Assembly: GCA_044226525.1 (NCBI GenBank)
Contig: JBGAGV010000026.1
Coordinates: 1 to 64,000 of the forward strand
DNA length: 64,000 bases
Direction of reading: 5' to 3'
From: VFJQ01 sp044226525
GTDB lineage: Bacteria; Verrucomicrobiota; Verrucomicrobiia; Chthoniobacterales; Chthoniobacteraceae
A model generated the notes under the pieces. That model made no database searches and was not told where the DNA came from. It saw only the letters and a program-made list of their open reading frames with translations. A program made the translations under genes and the position numbers. Of the stretch, positions 42,656 to 52,478 are shown piece by piece (the stretch's first letter is position 1; every line of letters begins with the position of its first letter).

Positions 42656-43849
42656 TTACCCGCCCTGGCTCAGGCGTTTTTTGGGCGCGTCGAGCAGCAG
42701 GTCGTGCGCCTCCCTCAGGTAGGAGGGAATGCGGCCGGCGTGAGGATGTGCGCCGAGCGACCGGAGAAGTTTCTGATCGTCGAACTCCGCAGCCGTCCGT
42801 CCGGGAAACCAATGGCCACCCGCGCCGTTGAGAAGGTTGTAGCGCATCTTGCCCCAGTCCACGAGATCGAGCGACTTAGCGTAGGTGAACAGGCGGATGA
42901 TTTCCTGCACGTTCACCTCGCCGGGGACATCGACGTAATTCGGCAGTCCGTTAAGGCCGCGTGTAAGCCAGTCGGCCCCAAAATCGCTCGCGATCACCGC
43001 TTGGAGCTTCGCCGCGATCGGCGCGGTAACCTCGTCCGCGCGGTCGTAGTGTTCGAGCCCGGCAATGTGCTCGTCGAAATCCTCCGGCCGCGCCGCCCCG
43101 AGGCTGAGCGTGTGCACCTGTGGACGGGCGAGGCAGTAGAGATCGTTCCACTGCATGGGCGTGAGCGGTGCGCACAGGTCGCGCAATTTTTTCGGTGGGC
43201 TGTAGAGCTTTCCACCCTTGTCATTCGGGCTGATGATGAAGACGCCCATGTCTCGCGCAGTGGCGGCTTCGATGGCGGGCCAGTTGAAATCGTTCACGAA
43301 ATACCAGTGCAGATTCACGTAGTCGAACCCATCGCTCTCGATGCCCTTGATGATAATATCGGTCGTCGCGTGGGTGCTGAAACCGATAAACCGGCAACGG
43401 CCTTCTCGCTGAATCTTGCGTGCTTCGTCCAGCGCGCCGCCTTTGCGCAGCGACCAGTCGAGCAGTTCCACCGTGTTGATCCCATGCAGCGAAAGCAGGT
43501 CCACGTGGTCGAGTTTGAGATATCGCATCGATTTCTCGAACGTCTCGCGAAATTCCCGCGCCGTAGCGAAGGGTGCGACCTTCGTCTGCACGATCATTTT
43601 CTCGCGCGGCAGCCTGGGCAGAATCGAGCCGAGTTGCATCTCGCTCGAGCCGTAGCCGCGCGCGGTTTCGATGTGATTGATGCCCAGCTCCAGCGACCGC
43701 AGGATGGTGGCTTCGAGATTGCGCTGACCCGCCTCCACCACCGTGTCCGGTGCGATGTCGTCCCACGACTGCTGGTAACGCATCCCGCCGCAGGAGAAGA
43801 CGGGCATCTGGAGATTGGTGCGGCCGAAACGGCGATAGCGCATGGTCAT
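42656..43849 (-). CDS. Aldo/keto reductase family protein
   Basis: The protein has 397 residues. MRYRRFGRTNLQMPVFSCGGMRYQQSW, the active-site segment GINHIETARGYGSSEMQLG (Asp replaced by Glu, Tyr kept), the Lys in MIVQTKVAP, HVDLLSLHGIN and the C-terminal YCLARPQVHTLSLGAARPEDF are recognisable. It reduces carbonyls with NAD(P)H. The extended C-terminus (about 280-397) is found in a subset of the family; the 4Fe-4S Cys motif of that subset is not seen. It is divergent from the L,D-transpeptidase gene. Confidence 0.88.
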   Translation of the reverse strand: MTMRYRRFGRTNLQMPVFSCGGMRYQQSWDDIAPDTVVEAGQRNLEATILRSLELGINHIETARGYGSSEMQLGSILPRLPREKMIVQTKVAPFATAREFRETFEKSMRYLKLDHVDLLSLHGINTVELLDWSLRKGGALDEARKIQREGRCRFIGFSTHATTDIIIKGIESDGFDYVNLHWYFVNDFNWPAIEAATARDMGVFIISPNDKGGKLYSPPKKLRDLCAPLTPMQWNDLYCLARPQVHTLSLGAARPEDFDEHIAGLEHYDRADEVTAPIAAKLQAVIASDFGADWLTRGLNGLPNYVDVPGEVNVQEIIRLFTYAKSLDLVDWGKMRYNLLNGAGGHWFPGRTAAEFDDQKLLRSLGAHPHAGRIPSYLREAHDLLLDAPKKRLSQGG

Positions 43850-43898
43850 GCCGCCTTATGGCTGGCGCTCCCGGGTAGTTGCAACCACCTTTGCGCCG

Positions 43899-44660
43899 AT
43901 GCGTCGTTCGCTGCTTCTCCTGCTCATCTTCACGGTGGCCGCGTTCGTGACTTGGCAGCGGTGGGAACCCCGGTCGAATGTGGTGGTCGTGAAATCACTC
44001 GAAGTGCGTGCACCTGCCGAAGACCGTGTCGCCGCCGCACGCCTGCGGTGCGGGAAGAAGATGACGCGCCTTTGTCGGGTGGCCAGTGTAGAATATCCGC
44101 CGCGCGAGCTATTTCTCCGTGCGTTCAAGGCCGGTCGGGAAATCGAAGCGTGGGGCCGCAGCGACGATGGCCCGTTTCATCGCATCGCGAGTTGGCCGGT
44201 GCTCGCCGCCTCGGGTCGGCTGGGGCCGAAGCGGCGGGAGGGCGATCGGCAGGTGCCGGAGGGATGCTACCGTGTGGTGGTCTTCAATCCACTCAGCAAT
44301 TTTCACCTTTCGCTGGGGCTCGATTATCCAAACGAAAGCGATAAGGTGCGCAGCGATCCGCAGGTGCCCGGGAGCGATATTTACATTCACGGCGGCGCCG
44401 CGAGTATCGGCTGCCTGGCGGTGGGCGACGACGCCATCGAGGAGTTATATCTTCTCGCGCGTGATACCCGGGAATCGTCCATCGTGGTGCACATTTTTCC
44501 TGCGCGCATGGAGGGGCGCGGTTGGGAAAACCTGCGGGGAGAGCATCCGGAATTGCTGCCATTCTGGGAGGAACTGGCGTCGATTTACGAGGCCTTCGAG
44601 AAGACCCATCGCGTGCCGGCGACGAGCGTGGAGGGCGACGGCAGCTATCGCCTGCGCTGA
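43899..44660 (+). CDS. L,D-transpeptidase (YkuD/YafK-like), membrane-anchored
   Basis: The protein has 253 residues from ATG 43899 (MRRSLLLLLIFTVAAFV, an uncleaved or cleaved leader); a Met 57 bases upstream would overlap the divergent reductase gene. The catalytic motif IHGGAASIGCLAVGD holds the His and Cys of L,D-transpeptidases. EVFRAFK-like REIEAWGRSDDGPF and VPEGCYRVVVFNPLSNFHLSLGLDYPN match the YafK subgroup. It acts on peptidoglycan crosslinks in the periplasm. Confidence 0.85.
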   Translation: MRRSLLLLLIFTVAAFVTWQRWEPRSNVVVVKSLEVRAPAEDRVAAARLRCGKKMTRLCRVASVEYPPRELFLRAFKAGREIEAWGRSDDGPFHRIASWPVLAASGRLGPKRREGDRQVPEGCYRVVVFNPLSNFHLSLGLDYPNESDKVRSDPQVPGSDIYIHGGAASIGCLAVGDDAIEELYLLARDTRESSIVVHIFPARMEGRGWENLRGEHPELLPFWEELASIYEAFEKTHRVPATSVEGDGSYRLR

Positions 44661-44735
44661 AGCATCCCTCACAAATCCTTTACAACTCCTGCATCGCCAC
44701 GCGGGGGCGGAGTGTGCACAGTGGGGCACCCGCCG

Positions 44736-47125
44736 ATGCGAAAGAGTGTCTGGATCTTCCTGCTTGCTGTCCTCATCCCGAGCGCTGTGCTCGGGTGGCT
44801 GGCGCTACGCAGTGCGGAGGAGCAGAAGATCATCCTCGAACGCCAGACGACGCAACTCTATCAGCGCGAGACGGAGAGCGTCGCCGCGGCCGCGCGAGCG
44901 GTGATCGACGAACAGCGGCGGGGATTTTCCGAAGCCGTCCGCGCCTTGCTGGAAGAAAGCAAACCGGAGGTGCTCGCCCCGGATTTTGCCAGCCGCCTTC
45001 CCGGGGTGTGGTCGCGCAAGGCGGTCGGCTTCAGCCTGGCAGAGGATGGCAGGCTGCTCTCGCCCGCCGCTCGCCTTGCGGAGAACCAGCCGGAGTGGGG
45101 TTTGTTTTTGCGAGAGCACGGACCGTTTTTGGGAAACAAGAGCACCGCTGCTGTCTATAATGTGCAGGTCGAAGATCTGACTCAACCTGAGCAACTGCGC
45201 CGGCAGAAAGTGGTGACCGGAGATAATTCGATCTGGAGCGGCTACTCGAGCAAGACTCGTGGTATTCCACAGGCATCGCCTGTCGCGAAGGAGAAGATGG
45301 CTTCGTCGGCGGGACTCGGTGTCAAAGAGGTGAGCAAAGCGTCCTCGCTTGAGAAGGATGCAAAACCCGCGCCGAAATCGGCACCGGCGAAGACGGCGGA
45401 GGAAAAGCGGCCGATTGCTCCCAAAACGGCGGCCGCTACGAAGAAGGTGGATAAGCCGATGCCGCTGCCGGCGCTAACTGCTGCTCCGCCACCGGCCGCC
45501 CCGATGGCGAGCACGGCGGCTCGCTCGGAAACTAAAGCCGGCAAGCCCATGGCCCCTGGCTTGAGCGCATCCAAAAATGAGCCCGCTCTGGCTGGCGATC
45601 TGGGCGATCTAATGAAGCCGTCTGACAAGGCGGACTTGAAGAGGATGACGCTGGAGGCCGCTCCCGCGAAAAAAGAGTCTTTCGATATCGTGACCGGTGG
45701 CCGCTTGGCCACCACACCAGCCGTCGCCGCGCCCCCCGCTCCCACGCTGGCACCTGCCCCGTCTCCCCCTGCTCCCGCCGAAAGCGTCGAGTCGCCTAAG
45801 GGGGCGGCGATTCAACTCCTGAAGGCTCCTGGGAACCAGGCGCCGCCCCTGCGCTCCGATCAGAGCGTGAACCTCAGTGGCGGCAGTCTGCGTCTTGTCC
45901 AGCCGCAGCAGATTGCCGAGCCAGCCGAACGGGCCGCAGTTTCGAACGTGCTGCCGGAGACCACGGAGTTTCGGCAGCTCAGCGAAGGGCAGAACGAGGG
46001 CATCCTCGCTCGTTTCGTGCAGGACAAGCTGGCTCTCATCTTCTGGCTGCGACCCGCTCAGGCGCCGAAAATGATTTTCGGGTGTGTGGTCGAGAGCGCC
46101 GACCTGGCCGACCTTTGGGCACAGATCATGCCGGCTGCGGGTGGACGGGAAACGCCGGAATTCGTCGTCGCGCTGCTGAACGATCGCGCGCGGCCCGTCG
46201 CGACTTCCCCGGGAGGCGCGAACAACCGCGATTGGAAACGCCCGTTTGTCGCGAGTGAAATCGGTGAGGCGCTGCCGCACTGGGAGGCGGCGCTCTATCT
46301 CATGCGCCCCGAGCAGATTCAGGAAAGTGCGCTGGGCCTGCGCCGCACGCTGGTCTTCCTGGTCGTCGTCATGCTAGGTGCCATCGTGCTGGGCGGATGG
46401 CTGGTCGTGGCCGATGCACGCCGCCAGCTCGCGCTCGCGCAGCAGAAGACGGACTTTGTTTCGAACGTCTCGCACGAGTTGAAGACTCCGCTCACCAGCA
46501 TCCGTATGTTTGCCGAGCTGATGCTCGGTGGTCGCACGAATGGTGAGAAGACGCCGCAATATCTGCGCATCATCATGGTGGAAGCCGAGCGGCTCACCCG
46601 GCTGATCAACAACGTGCTCGATTTCGCCAAGCTCGAGCGACGGCAGAAGCGTTTCGATCGCAAGCCCCTCGAACTCCACGAGGTCATCGCCCGTGTCTGG
46701 GAAGGGCACGAACTGCATCTGCGCGAGAGTGGCTTCGAGACGAAATGGGAAGCGGCACCACCGCCGTATCGCGTCATCGGCGATGAAGACGCCCTCGCCC
46801 AGGTGCTCGTGAACCTGCTCGCCAACGCCGAGAAATACTGCGGCGATTGCAAAGCCATCGAGCTGCACACCTACATCGATGACGGCCAGGTGTGCGTGAG
46901 CGTGCTCGACCGCGGACTCGGGGTGCCGGCCGGGAGTGAGCGCAAAATCTTCGAGGCCTTTTATCGCGCGCACGATTCGCTGAGCAGTGGCATCCAGGGA
47001 AGCGGCCTTGGGCTCACCCTCGCGCAGCGGCTGGCTACCGAGCACGGTGGCAGCATCGAATATCGTGCTCGCGAGGGCGGCGGCAGCGCCTTCACTCTCA
47101 AGCTCCCTCTCGCACCCGAACCCGC

Positions 47126-47129
<4 letters not shown>
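44736..47129 (+). CDS. Sensor histidine kinase with long Ala/Pro/Lys-rich extracytoplasmic linker
   Basis: The protein has 797 residues from ATG 44736 (MRKSVWIFLLAVLIPS, first membrane helix about 5-25). The periplasmic part holds an N-terminal helical domain (30-175), a low-complexity linker (about 180-370) rich in Ala, Pro and Lys, and a second globular part (about 385-530). The second membrane helix is 538-560. The kinase core has FVSNVSHELKTPLTSI with the phospho-His near 580, N-box LVNLLANAEKYC and G-boxes DRGLGVP and GSGLGLTLAQRLA. It is coupled to the OmpR-type regulator by a four-base overlap. The ligand is unknown. Confidence 0.88.
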
Positions 47130-47818
<689 letters not shown>

Positions 47819-47843
47819 GGTGGTCCGGCCACCGGGCATTTTC
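47819..47843 (+). terminator. Weak hairpin after the response regulator gene
   Basis: GGTGG-TCCGG-CCACC (47819-47833) begins at the base after the stop codon and is followed by GGGCATTTT. The stem is only five pairs and the T-tract is delayed, so termination is plausible but not strong. Confidence 0.3.
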
Positions 47844-47851
47844 ATTTCTGC

Positions 47852-47878
47852 TGTAACCTCCTTTCTGTTCTTCTCGTC
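47852..47878 (+). promoter_or_regulatory. Candidate ECF sigma-factor promoter
   Basis: TGTAAC (47852-47857) and CGTC (47875-47878) are separated by exactly 17 bases. This is the arrangement of classical ECF promoters of the SigX/SigW type (TGTAAC/TGAAAC and CGTC/CGTA). It lies 28 bases before ATG 47906 of an ECF sigma gene, so autoregulation is likely. Confidence 0.55.
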
Positions 47879-47905
47879 TCTCCCCTCAAATGACCCATAC
47901 CCGCG

Positions 47906-48517
47906 ATGACCATCGCCTTGCCGATCCCGCTGCTGGCCGATAGATGCCGCGCGATGAGCGATGCCGCGCCGCCTTCGGATGAAGCTCTCGTCGATGCCTC
48001 GCTGACAGGCGACGATTTGGCGTTTGCCGAACTCGTCCGGCGGCACAAACGGCGCGTCTTTGGCGCGGCGGCACGATTCGCCCGCAACGATCATCAGCTC
48101 GACGACATCGCACAGGAAGTCTTCATCCGTGCTTTTAAGAACCTGCAAAACTTCCGCCGCGATGCGCCCTTTGAGCACTGGCTCGCTCGGATCACGGTCT
48201 CGGCCTGCTACGATTTTCTGCGCAAGGAGCGGAAACACCGCGAAACGGCACCGCTTGAAGCCGTCGATTTCGACCTGAGCGATGGTTCTGCCGAGCGGTT
48301 GCTTTCGGCCACCCGGGCGAGGGAAGTCATTTCCTGGGCCATGCGCCACCTGAAACCGGACGAGCAACTCATCCTGACCCTGTGCGAAATCGAAGAGCGC
48401 AGTGTGCGAGAGGTTGCCGAATTGACCGGGTGGAGCGAGGCTAACGTCAAGGTTCGCGCCTTTCGGGCACGGGCCGCGCTCAAACGAGTTTTTGAAGAAA
48501 ATGCCCACCAATCCTGA
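47906..48517 (+). CDS. ECF-type RNA polymerase sigma-70 factor
   Basis: The protein has 203 residues; ATG 47954 (MSDAAPPSDEALVD) is an alternative start that gives the more usual N-terminus. Region 2 is FAELVRRHKRRVFGAAARFARNDHQLDDIAQEVFIRAFKNLQNF, with the core-binding D-D-I-A-Q-E-V-F. Region 4 is LKPDEQLILTLCEIEERSVREVAELTGWSEANVKVRAFRARAALKRV. It is followed at once by two small membrane-protein genes that may regulate it. A candidate ECF promoter lies in front. Confidence 0.92.
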   Translation: MTIALPIPLLADRCRAMSDAAPPSDEALVDASLTGDDLAFAELVRRHKRRVFGAAARFARNDHQLDDIAQEVFIRAFKNLQNFRRDAPFEHWLARITVSACYDFLRKERKHRETAPLEAVDFDLSDGSAERLLSATRAREVISWAMRHLKPDEQLILTLCEIEERSVREVAELTGWSEANVKVRAFRARAALKRVFEENAHQS

Positions 48518-48809
48518 TCTCCAACTCGACCGGCTCTTCCGTGCCGCCCGTGAGGAAGCGCCGGATACCTCGCGCTTTGAATTCGGTTTTGAGACGCGGC
48601 TGCTTGCCCGTCTCCGGGAGGAGCGCAGCGCGAGCGTGTTTACCTGGTCGTGGAAACTGGCGCCATTTTTTGCCGCCCTTGCGATTGCGGCGGGCATCTG
48701 GAGTCGGAGCACGGTGGCTCAGACGGACTCGATCGCCGGGCTGGTCGAGTCGGCTTCGCAAGGCACCGAAGAAGCGAAGCTCGTGAGCTTCCTGACTGGC
48801 GAACCGTGA
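48501..48809 (+). CDS. Small single-pass membrane protein, possible anti-sigma factor
   Basis: The protein has 102 residues from ATG 48501, overlapping the sigma-factor gene by 17 bases. The cytoplasmic N-terminus (about 1-47) is charged and helical (LDRLFRAAREEAP, FETRLLARLREER). One membrane helix spans about 50-68 (WKLAPFFAALAIAAGIW), and a short periplasmic tail follows. Size, topology and overlap with an ECF sigma gene suggest an anti-sigma factor; no ZAS-type His-x3-Cys-x2-Cys motif is present. Confidence 0.7.
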   Translation: MPTNPDLQLDRLFRAAREEAPDTSRFEFGFETRLLARLREERSASVFTWSWKLAPFFAALAIAAGIWSRSTVAQTDSIAGLVESASQGTEEAKLVSFLTGEP

Positions 48810-49249
48810 ACTGGAAACGCCTGCGCGGAATTCTCGGCGTCTTGTTGGTGTTCGTCTTTGGCGTCATCGTCGGCGGCGCGCTCGCCGGGGCGGGAATCTG
48901 GCGCGAAGTGGGGCAGATCATCGTGCAAGGGCCCGACGCCGTCGTGAGTCGTGTGGCCAAGCGGCTCAACGATGAGTTGAAGCTCGATGAGGATCAGCGC
49001 CGCATGCTTGGACAGATCACCACCGACACGCAGATCAAGCTGCGCACCATTCAGGCACGAAATCAGCCCGAGGTGGACCGGGTGTTGCGCGATGCGGCCG
49101 ACCAGATTCGCGTCATCCTTAGCAGCGAGCAGCGCGAGAAGTTCGAGAAGATCATCGGTCGCGTGCAGGTGAAATGGCGCAATCCGGCGCGGAAAGAGCC
49201 GGCCGGCACGCCGGCGGCGGAGATGGCGAAACCCGAAGTGCCGAAGTAG
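48806..49249 (+). CDS. Membrane-anchored periplasmic helical protein (Spy/CpxP-like)
   Basis: The protein has 147 residues from GTG 48806, overlapping the previous stop by four bases. The N-terminal membrane helix (about 7-33, ILGVLLVFVFGVIVGGALAGAGI) is followed by a helical domain with LKLDEDQRRMLGQI and LSSEQREKFEKIIGRV, two phrases spaced like the L-T-x-x-Q repeats of Spy/CpxP/ZraP proteins. The C-terminus is Pro/Ala-rich. It may sense envelope stress for the ECF sigma system encoded upstream (inference). Confidence 0.7.
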   Translation: MNWKRLRGILGVLLVFVFGVIVGGALAGAGIWREVGQIIVQGPDAVVSRVAKRLNDELKLDEDQRRMLGQITTDTQIKLRTIQARNQPEVDRVLRDAADQIRVILSSEQREKFEKIIGRVQVKWRNPARKEPAGTPAAEMAKPEVPK

Positions 49250-49269
49250 ATTTCGCTCGCGTGCGGAGG

Positions 49270-49298
49270 AAAAGGGCGCTCGTCTTTGCGCCCTTTTT
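49270..49298 (+). terminator. Intrinsic terminator after the ECF sigma operon
   Basis: AAAGGGCGC (49271-49279) pairs perfectly with GCGCCCTTT (49288-49296) around an 8-base loop and ends in TTTTT (49294-49298). It lies 21 bases after the stop of the helical membrane protein. The GTG start of the next gene follows directly at 49299. Confidence 0.75.
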
Positions 49299-49955
49299 GT
49301 GAAAGCGCATCTCCCAAATCATCCCACGCAGCTTTATCTCATCCGCCACGGCGAAGTGGAAGCCCGTTACCATCGCGTCTTCGCCGGCTCGGCCATGGAC
49401 GTCGAACTTTCGCCCCGTGGCCACGAGCACGGCGTAGCGCTGGCGCAGTGGATGAAGGGCACGCGTCTCGACGCCGTTTATATGAGCCCGATGCGCCGCG
49501 TGCAGCAAACGATCGCCCCGCTGCTCGCGCAGTGCGGGGTGCAGCCGACCGTGATGCCCGATTTGCGCGAAACAAATTTCGGTGATTGGACGGGGCTGAA
49601 TTGGACCGAGGTGCAGGAACGTTTTGGCGTGAGCGCGTTCGATTGGCTGGAGGTGCTTGAGAAGGACGGAATCGCCAACGGCGAATCCGCCGCCGTCGTG
49701 CAGGGCCGGGTGCGCCCGTGCCTGGAGCAAATCCTGCGCGATAATCCACACCGCAAGGTCGCCGTCGCGTGCCACGGCGGCATCATCCGTGTGATCCTCT
49801 CGCTGCTGCTCGATCTCCCGCTTTCGCGCATGGCCCATTTTCACATCGAATACGGCAGCGTGACGGTGGTGGAACTCCAACCGGAGAAAAAGCACGCCAT
49901 CGAAATCGAGTTGCTGAACTTCTGCCCTGTCCGGGATTTTCTGCGCCCTGCGTAG
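49299..49955 (+). CDS. Histidine phosphatase family protein (phosphoglycerate-mutase-like)
   Basis: The protein has 218 residues from GTG 49299, the only start ahead of the conserved core. QLYLIRHGEVEARY holds the catalytic RHG, MSPMRRVQQTIAPL the second Arg, and VACHGGIIRVIL the C-terminal His. The family includes alpha-ribazole phosphatase (CobC) and sugar phosphatases; this member's substrate is not clear. The start codon touches the upstream terminator, so its own promoter must lie within the terminator region or transcription must read through. Confidence 0.87.
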   Translation: MKAHLPNHPTQLYLIRHGEVEARYHRVFAGSAMDVELSPRGHEHGVALAQWMKGTRLDAVYMSPMRRVQQTIAPLLAQCGVQPTVMPDLRETNFGDWTGLNWTEVQERFGVSAFDWLEVLEKDGIANGESAAVVQGRVRPCLEQILRDNPHRKVAVACHGGIIRVILSLLLDLPLSRMAHFHIEYGSVTVVELQPEKKHAIEIELLNFCPVRDFLRPA

Positions 49956-49958
49956 CCG

Positions 49959-52469
49959 CTATGGCTTAAAATCGGGATGCGCCGGATTCCCGCCGCTCTC
50001 GACGTAAGCGACCAGATCGAGAATCTGGTTTTGGGTAAGCACATTCAGCAATCCAGGCGGCATGGGCGAAACCTGCGCGGGTTCGCGGCTGCGCACGTCC
50101 GATTGTGGAAGCGTGGTCGTCGCCGGCGAAAGGGGATTGAGGCGAATAGTCACCGACTCTTCCGTCTCGCGTTCGATGGTGCCGACGATGCTCGACCCGC
50201 TTTTTAACAGGAAGGTGGTATTGCGAAACTTGTCATCAATTACGCGCGATGGATTGAGAATCGAATCGAGAAGATCGCGGCGATTAAACCGGCTGCTCAC
50301 CGCCGTCAGGTCGGGCCCCACCGCTCCACCGATCGAGCCCATGCGATGGCAGAGGACGCACTGTGCACCGGCGAAGGCCTGCCTGCCCGACTCGAAAGAT
50401 CGGCCGCTTCCCACGCGGTCGAGCAGAGGAGCGAGTTCTTCCGCTTTCCATTCCTTCACTACGGTCTGCGGGCCGCTGGATTGCGGCGGCGGGGAAAGTG
50501 AGTCGGTGAGAAGCGGCCCGATGGCGTCGCGTTCGGAAGGAGTGAGATGATCGAGCACCTCCGCTCGGATCATTTTGAGCGAGCGCTGGTAATCGCGTGC
50601 GCCTTCCAGCGTCTCGGCGTGGTTGAGCGCGGCGAGGTAAGTTCGACGTTGATCGAGTGTCCAGCCGTCCGAGACCAGCCGCAGATAGAAAAGATACTGC
50701 AGCAAATCTTCGCTGCGTTTCGCATCTGTGAGGAGGGCAACCGTCTTGTCGCGGAAGGTGGGCGCTTCGAGATAAGCGAGCAGTTCGCAGAGCAGATGAG
50801 TCACCTGCCAGGTCTTCGCCGGGTAGAGCGCATCGAGATGGCGGGCGAGGGCGCCGGCGCCCGCTGGATCGACCGGGCCGAGTCGGGTGAGGGCGAGCTG
50901 GTAATCGCGGGCGGCGAGGATTTGCTGCTCGTCGGTCAGGGACGGGAAGTCGAGGGCGTTTAGCTTTTCGAGAATCGGTCCCAAGGCGTCGGGCTTCGCG
51001 TTGCGAGCAAGTGCCGTCAGCGCAGTGAGCGCGGCCGTGATGTTGGGTTCCGCCAACGCGCGTGCCGACCATTCGGCCACGTCCTGCCATTCGAGAGCGA
51101 TTCGAGCGGCGTGGCGAATGGCCGGATCGGCACTGCCGAGGTGTGGCCAGATTTGTTCAACGGCTCCGGCTTGAGGTTTCCCGTGAAAATGTTCGAGCGT
51201 GTGGCGAAGTTCGCAGGCTGAGTTGGTCTCCGTGCCCCAGGCGTCCCCGGCCACCGGCTGTAGGCGACTGACACGGTAGAGGCCGGACTGCGTGTGGCGT
51301 CCGCCGGTGATGAAATACATCGCGCCATCGGGGCCGAATGTCAGATCGGTGACGTTGAGTGGTTTGCCGACCACGAAGTTCTCCGCAGTTGCGCTGTAGC
51401 TGGCACCTTGGGGCGTTAAATGAACCGCGATGATTCTTCCGTAGGCCCAGTCGCCGATAAAAAGTGCCGACGCCCACTTTGCCCGGAAGTGGCTGCGATA
51501 GCCGAACTCGATGCCAGTCGGCGAAGCGAGGCCAATGTCGATGACGGTGGGGCCGCAGTCTGGAAAATACGCTGGCCATTTGCTGGTGCCGCGCCGCCAG
51601 CCGTAGTCCGCGCCGCTGAGCACGTGGTTCACGCGACAGGGCCGATACCACGGCGTGCCGGTGTCCCATTCCATGTCGGCATCGAAGGTGAACATCTCGC
51701 CGTCGGCGTTGAAGGCGATATCGAGCGGATTGCGGAAGCCTCCGGCGACAAGGGTCCATTCTTTGCCATCTGGATCCCCCCGCAGCACGTGGCCGGCGGG
51801 GAGTTTCACGTCGCCGTCGAACATCTGCGGATCCCATGGGCAGGGGATCAGGCGGTCGTCGCGGAAGTTGCGCAGCGGGGAGTCGGACGCGATGCCGGAG
51901 GGCACGACGACGTTGTTGCCGTGAGCCACGTAGAGGTTGCCGTCGGGGCCAAGCTTGAGGTGATTGCGTCCGTGCCCCACGCCGCCTTCGGTGCGGAGCA
52001 ATTCGTCCATTTGATCAAACTGGTCATCGCCATCGGTGTCGCGCAGACGGACGAGCATCTTGCTGTTGTTGGCGTCCACGTAGAGTGCACCATGGGCGTG
52101 AAGCAGGCCGCGGCATTCGAGCAGGGTATCGTTGATCACCTCCAACTTTTCGATCGTGCCTTCGCGATTCAGGGTGAAGCGGAGCAGACCTCTCTTTTCG
52201 CGTGCGACGGTGAGGCGCCCTTTTGAGTCGAAGGCCATCGCGACCCACGAGTCTTCCTCCGGCAGCGCTGAGCGTAGCAGTTCGACTTTGAATCCGGGCG
52301 GAACCGTAAGCGTGGCGGGATCGGTCGCGGTGCCGGCGGAGAGCGCGAGCTTCCACGTGTTATACGCGTCCGGCTGGCGCGTGATTTCGTTCAGTTCAGG
52401 CTGGGCGAACGCGGCGTCGAGGAAGGCGAGCGCCGAGCAACCGAGGGCGACATGAAGCGGGGAGAGCAT
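49959..52469 (-). CDS. PVC-type secreted dehydrogenase-like propeller with C-terminal heme c domain
   Basis: The protein has 836 residues with a signal peptide (residues about 1-22). Residues about 50-400 form a membrane-bound-dehydrogenase-type propeller (VPPGFKVELLRSALPEEDSWVAMAFDSKG, HGRNHLKLGPDGNLYVAHGN, GFRNPLDIAFNADGEMFTFDADMEWD). A helical HEAT-like region follows (about 430-680), then a heme c domain (about 700-836) with AQCVLCHRMG and a GPDLT motif. This combination is a hallmark of planctomycetes and verrucomicrobia. It may oxidise sugars or alcohols and pass electrons to the heme. It is downstream of der. Confidence 0.88.
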   Translation of the reverse strand: MLSPLHVALGCSALAFLDAAFAQPELNEITRQPDAYNTWKLALSAGTATDPATLTVPPGFKVELLRSALPEEDSWVAMAFDSKGRLTVAREKRGLLRFTLNREGTIEKLEVINDTLLECRGLLHAHGALYVDANNSKMLVRLRDTDGDDQFDQMDELLRTEGGVGHGRNHLKLGPDGNLYVAHGNNVVVPSGIASDSPLRNFRDDRLIPCPWDPQMFDGDVKLPAGHVLRGDPDGKEWTLVAGGFRNPLDIAFNADGEMFTFDADMEWDTGTPWYRPCRVNHVLSGADYGWRRGTSKWPAYFPDCGPTVIDIGLASPTGIEFGYRSHFRAKWASALFIGDWAYGRIIAVHLTPQGASYSATAENFVVGKPLNVTDLTFGPDGAMYFITGGRHTQSGLYRVSRLQPVAGDAWGTETNSACELRHTLEHFHGKPQAGAVEQIWPHLGSADPAIRHAARIALEWQDVAEWSARALAEPNITAALTALTALARNAKPDALGPILEKLNALDFPSLTDEQQILAARDYQLALTRLGPVDPAGAGALARHLDALYPAKTWQVTHLLCELLAYLEAPTFRDKTVALLTDAKRSEDLLQYLFYLRLVSDGWTLDQRRTYLAALNHAETLEGARDYQRSLKMIRAEVLDHLTPSERDAIGPLLTDSLSPPPQSSGPQTVVKEWKAEELAPLLDRVGSGRSFESGRQAFAGAQCVLCHRMGSIGGAVGPDLTAVSSRFNRRDLLDSILNPSRVIDDKFRNTTFLLKSGSSIVGTIERETEESVTIRLNPLSPATTTLPQSDVRSREPAQVSPMPPGLLNVLTQNQILDLVAYVESGGNPAHPDFKP

Positions 52470-52478
52470 CCCGCCACG

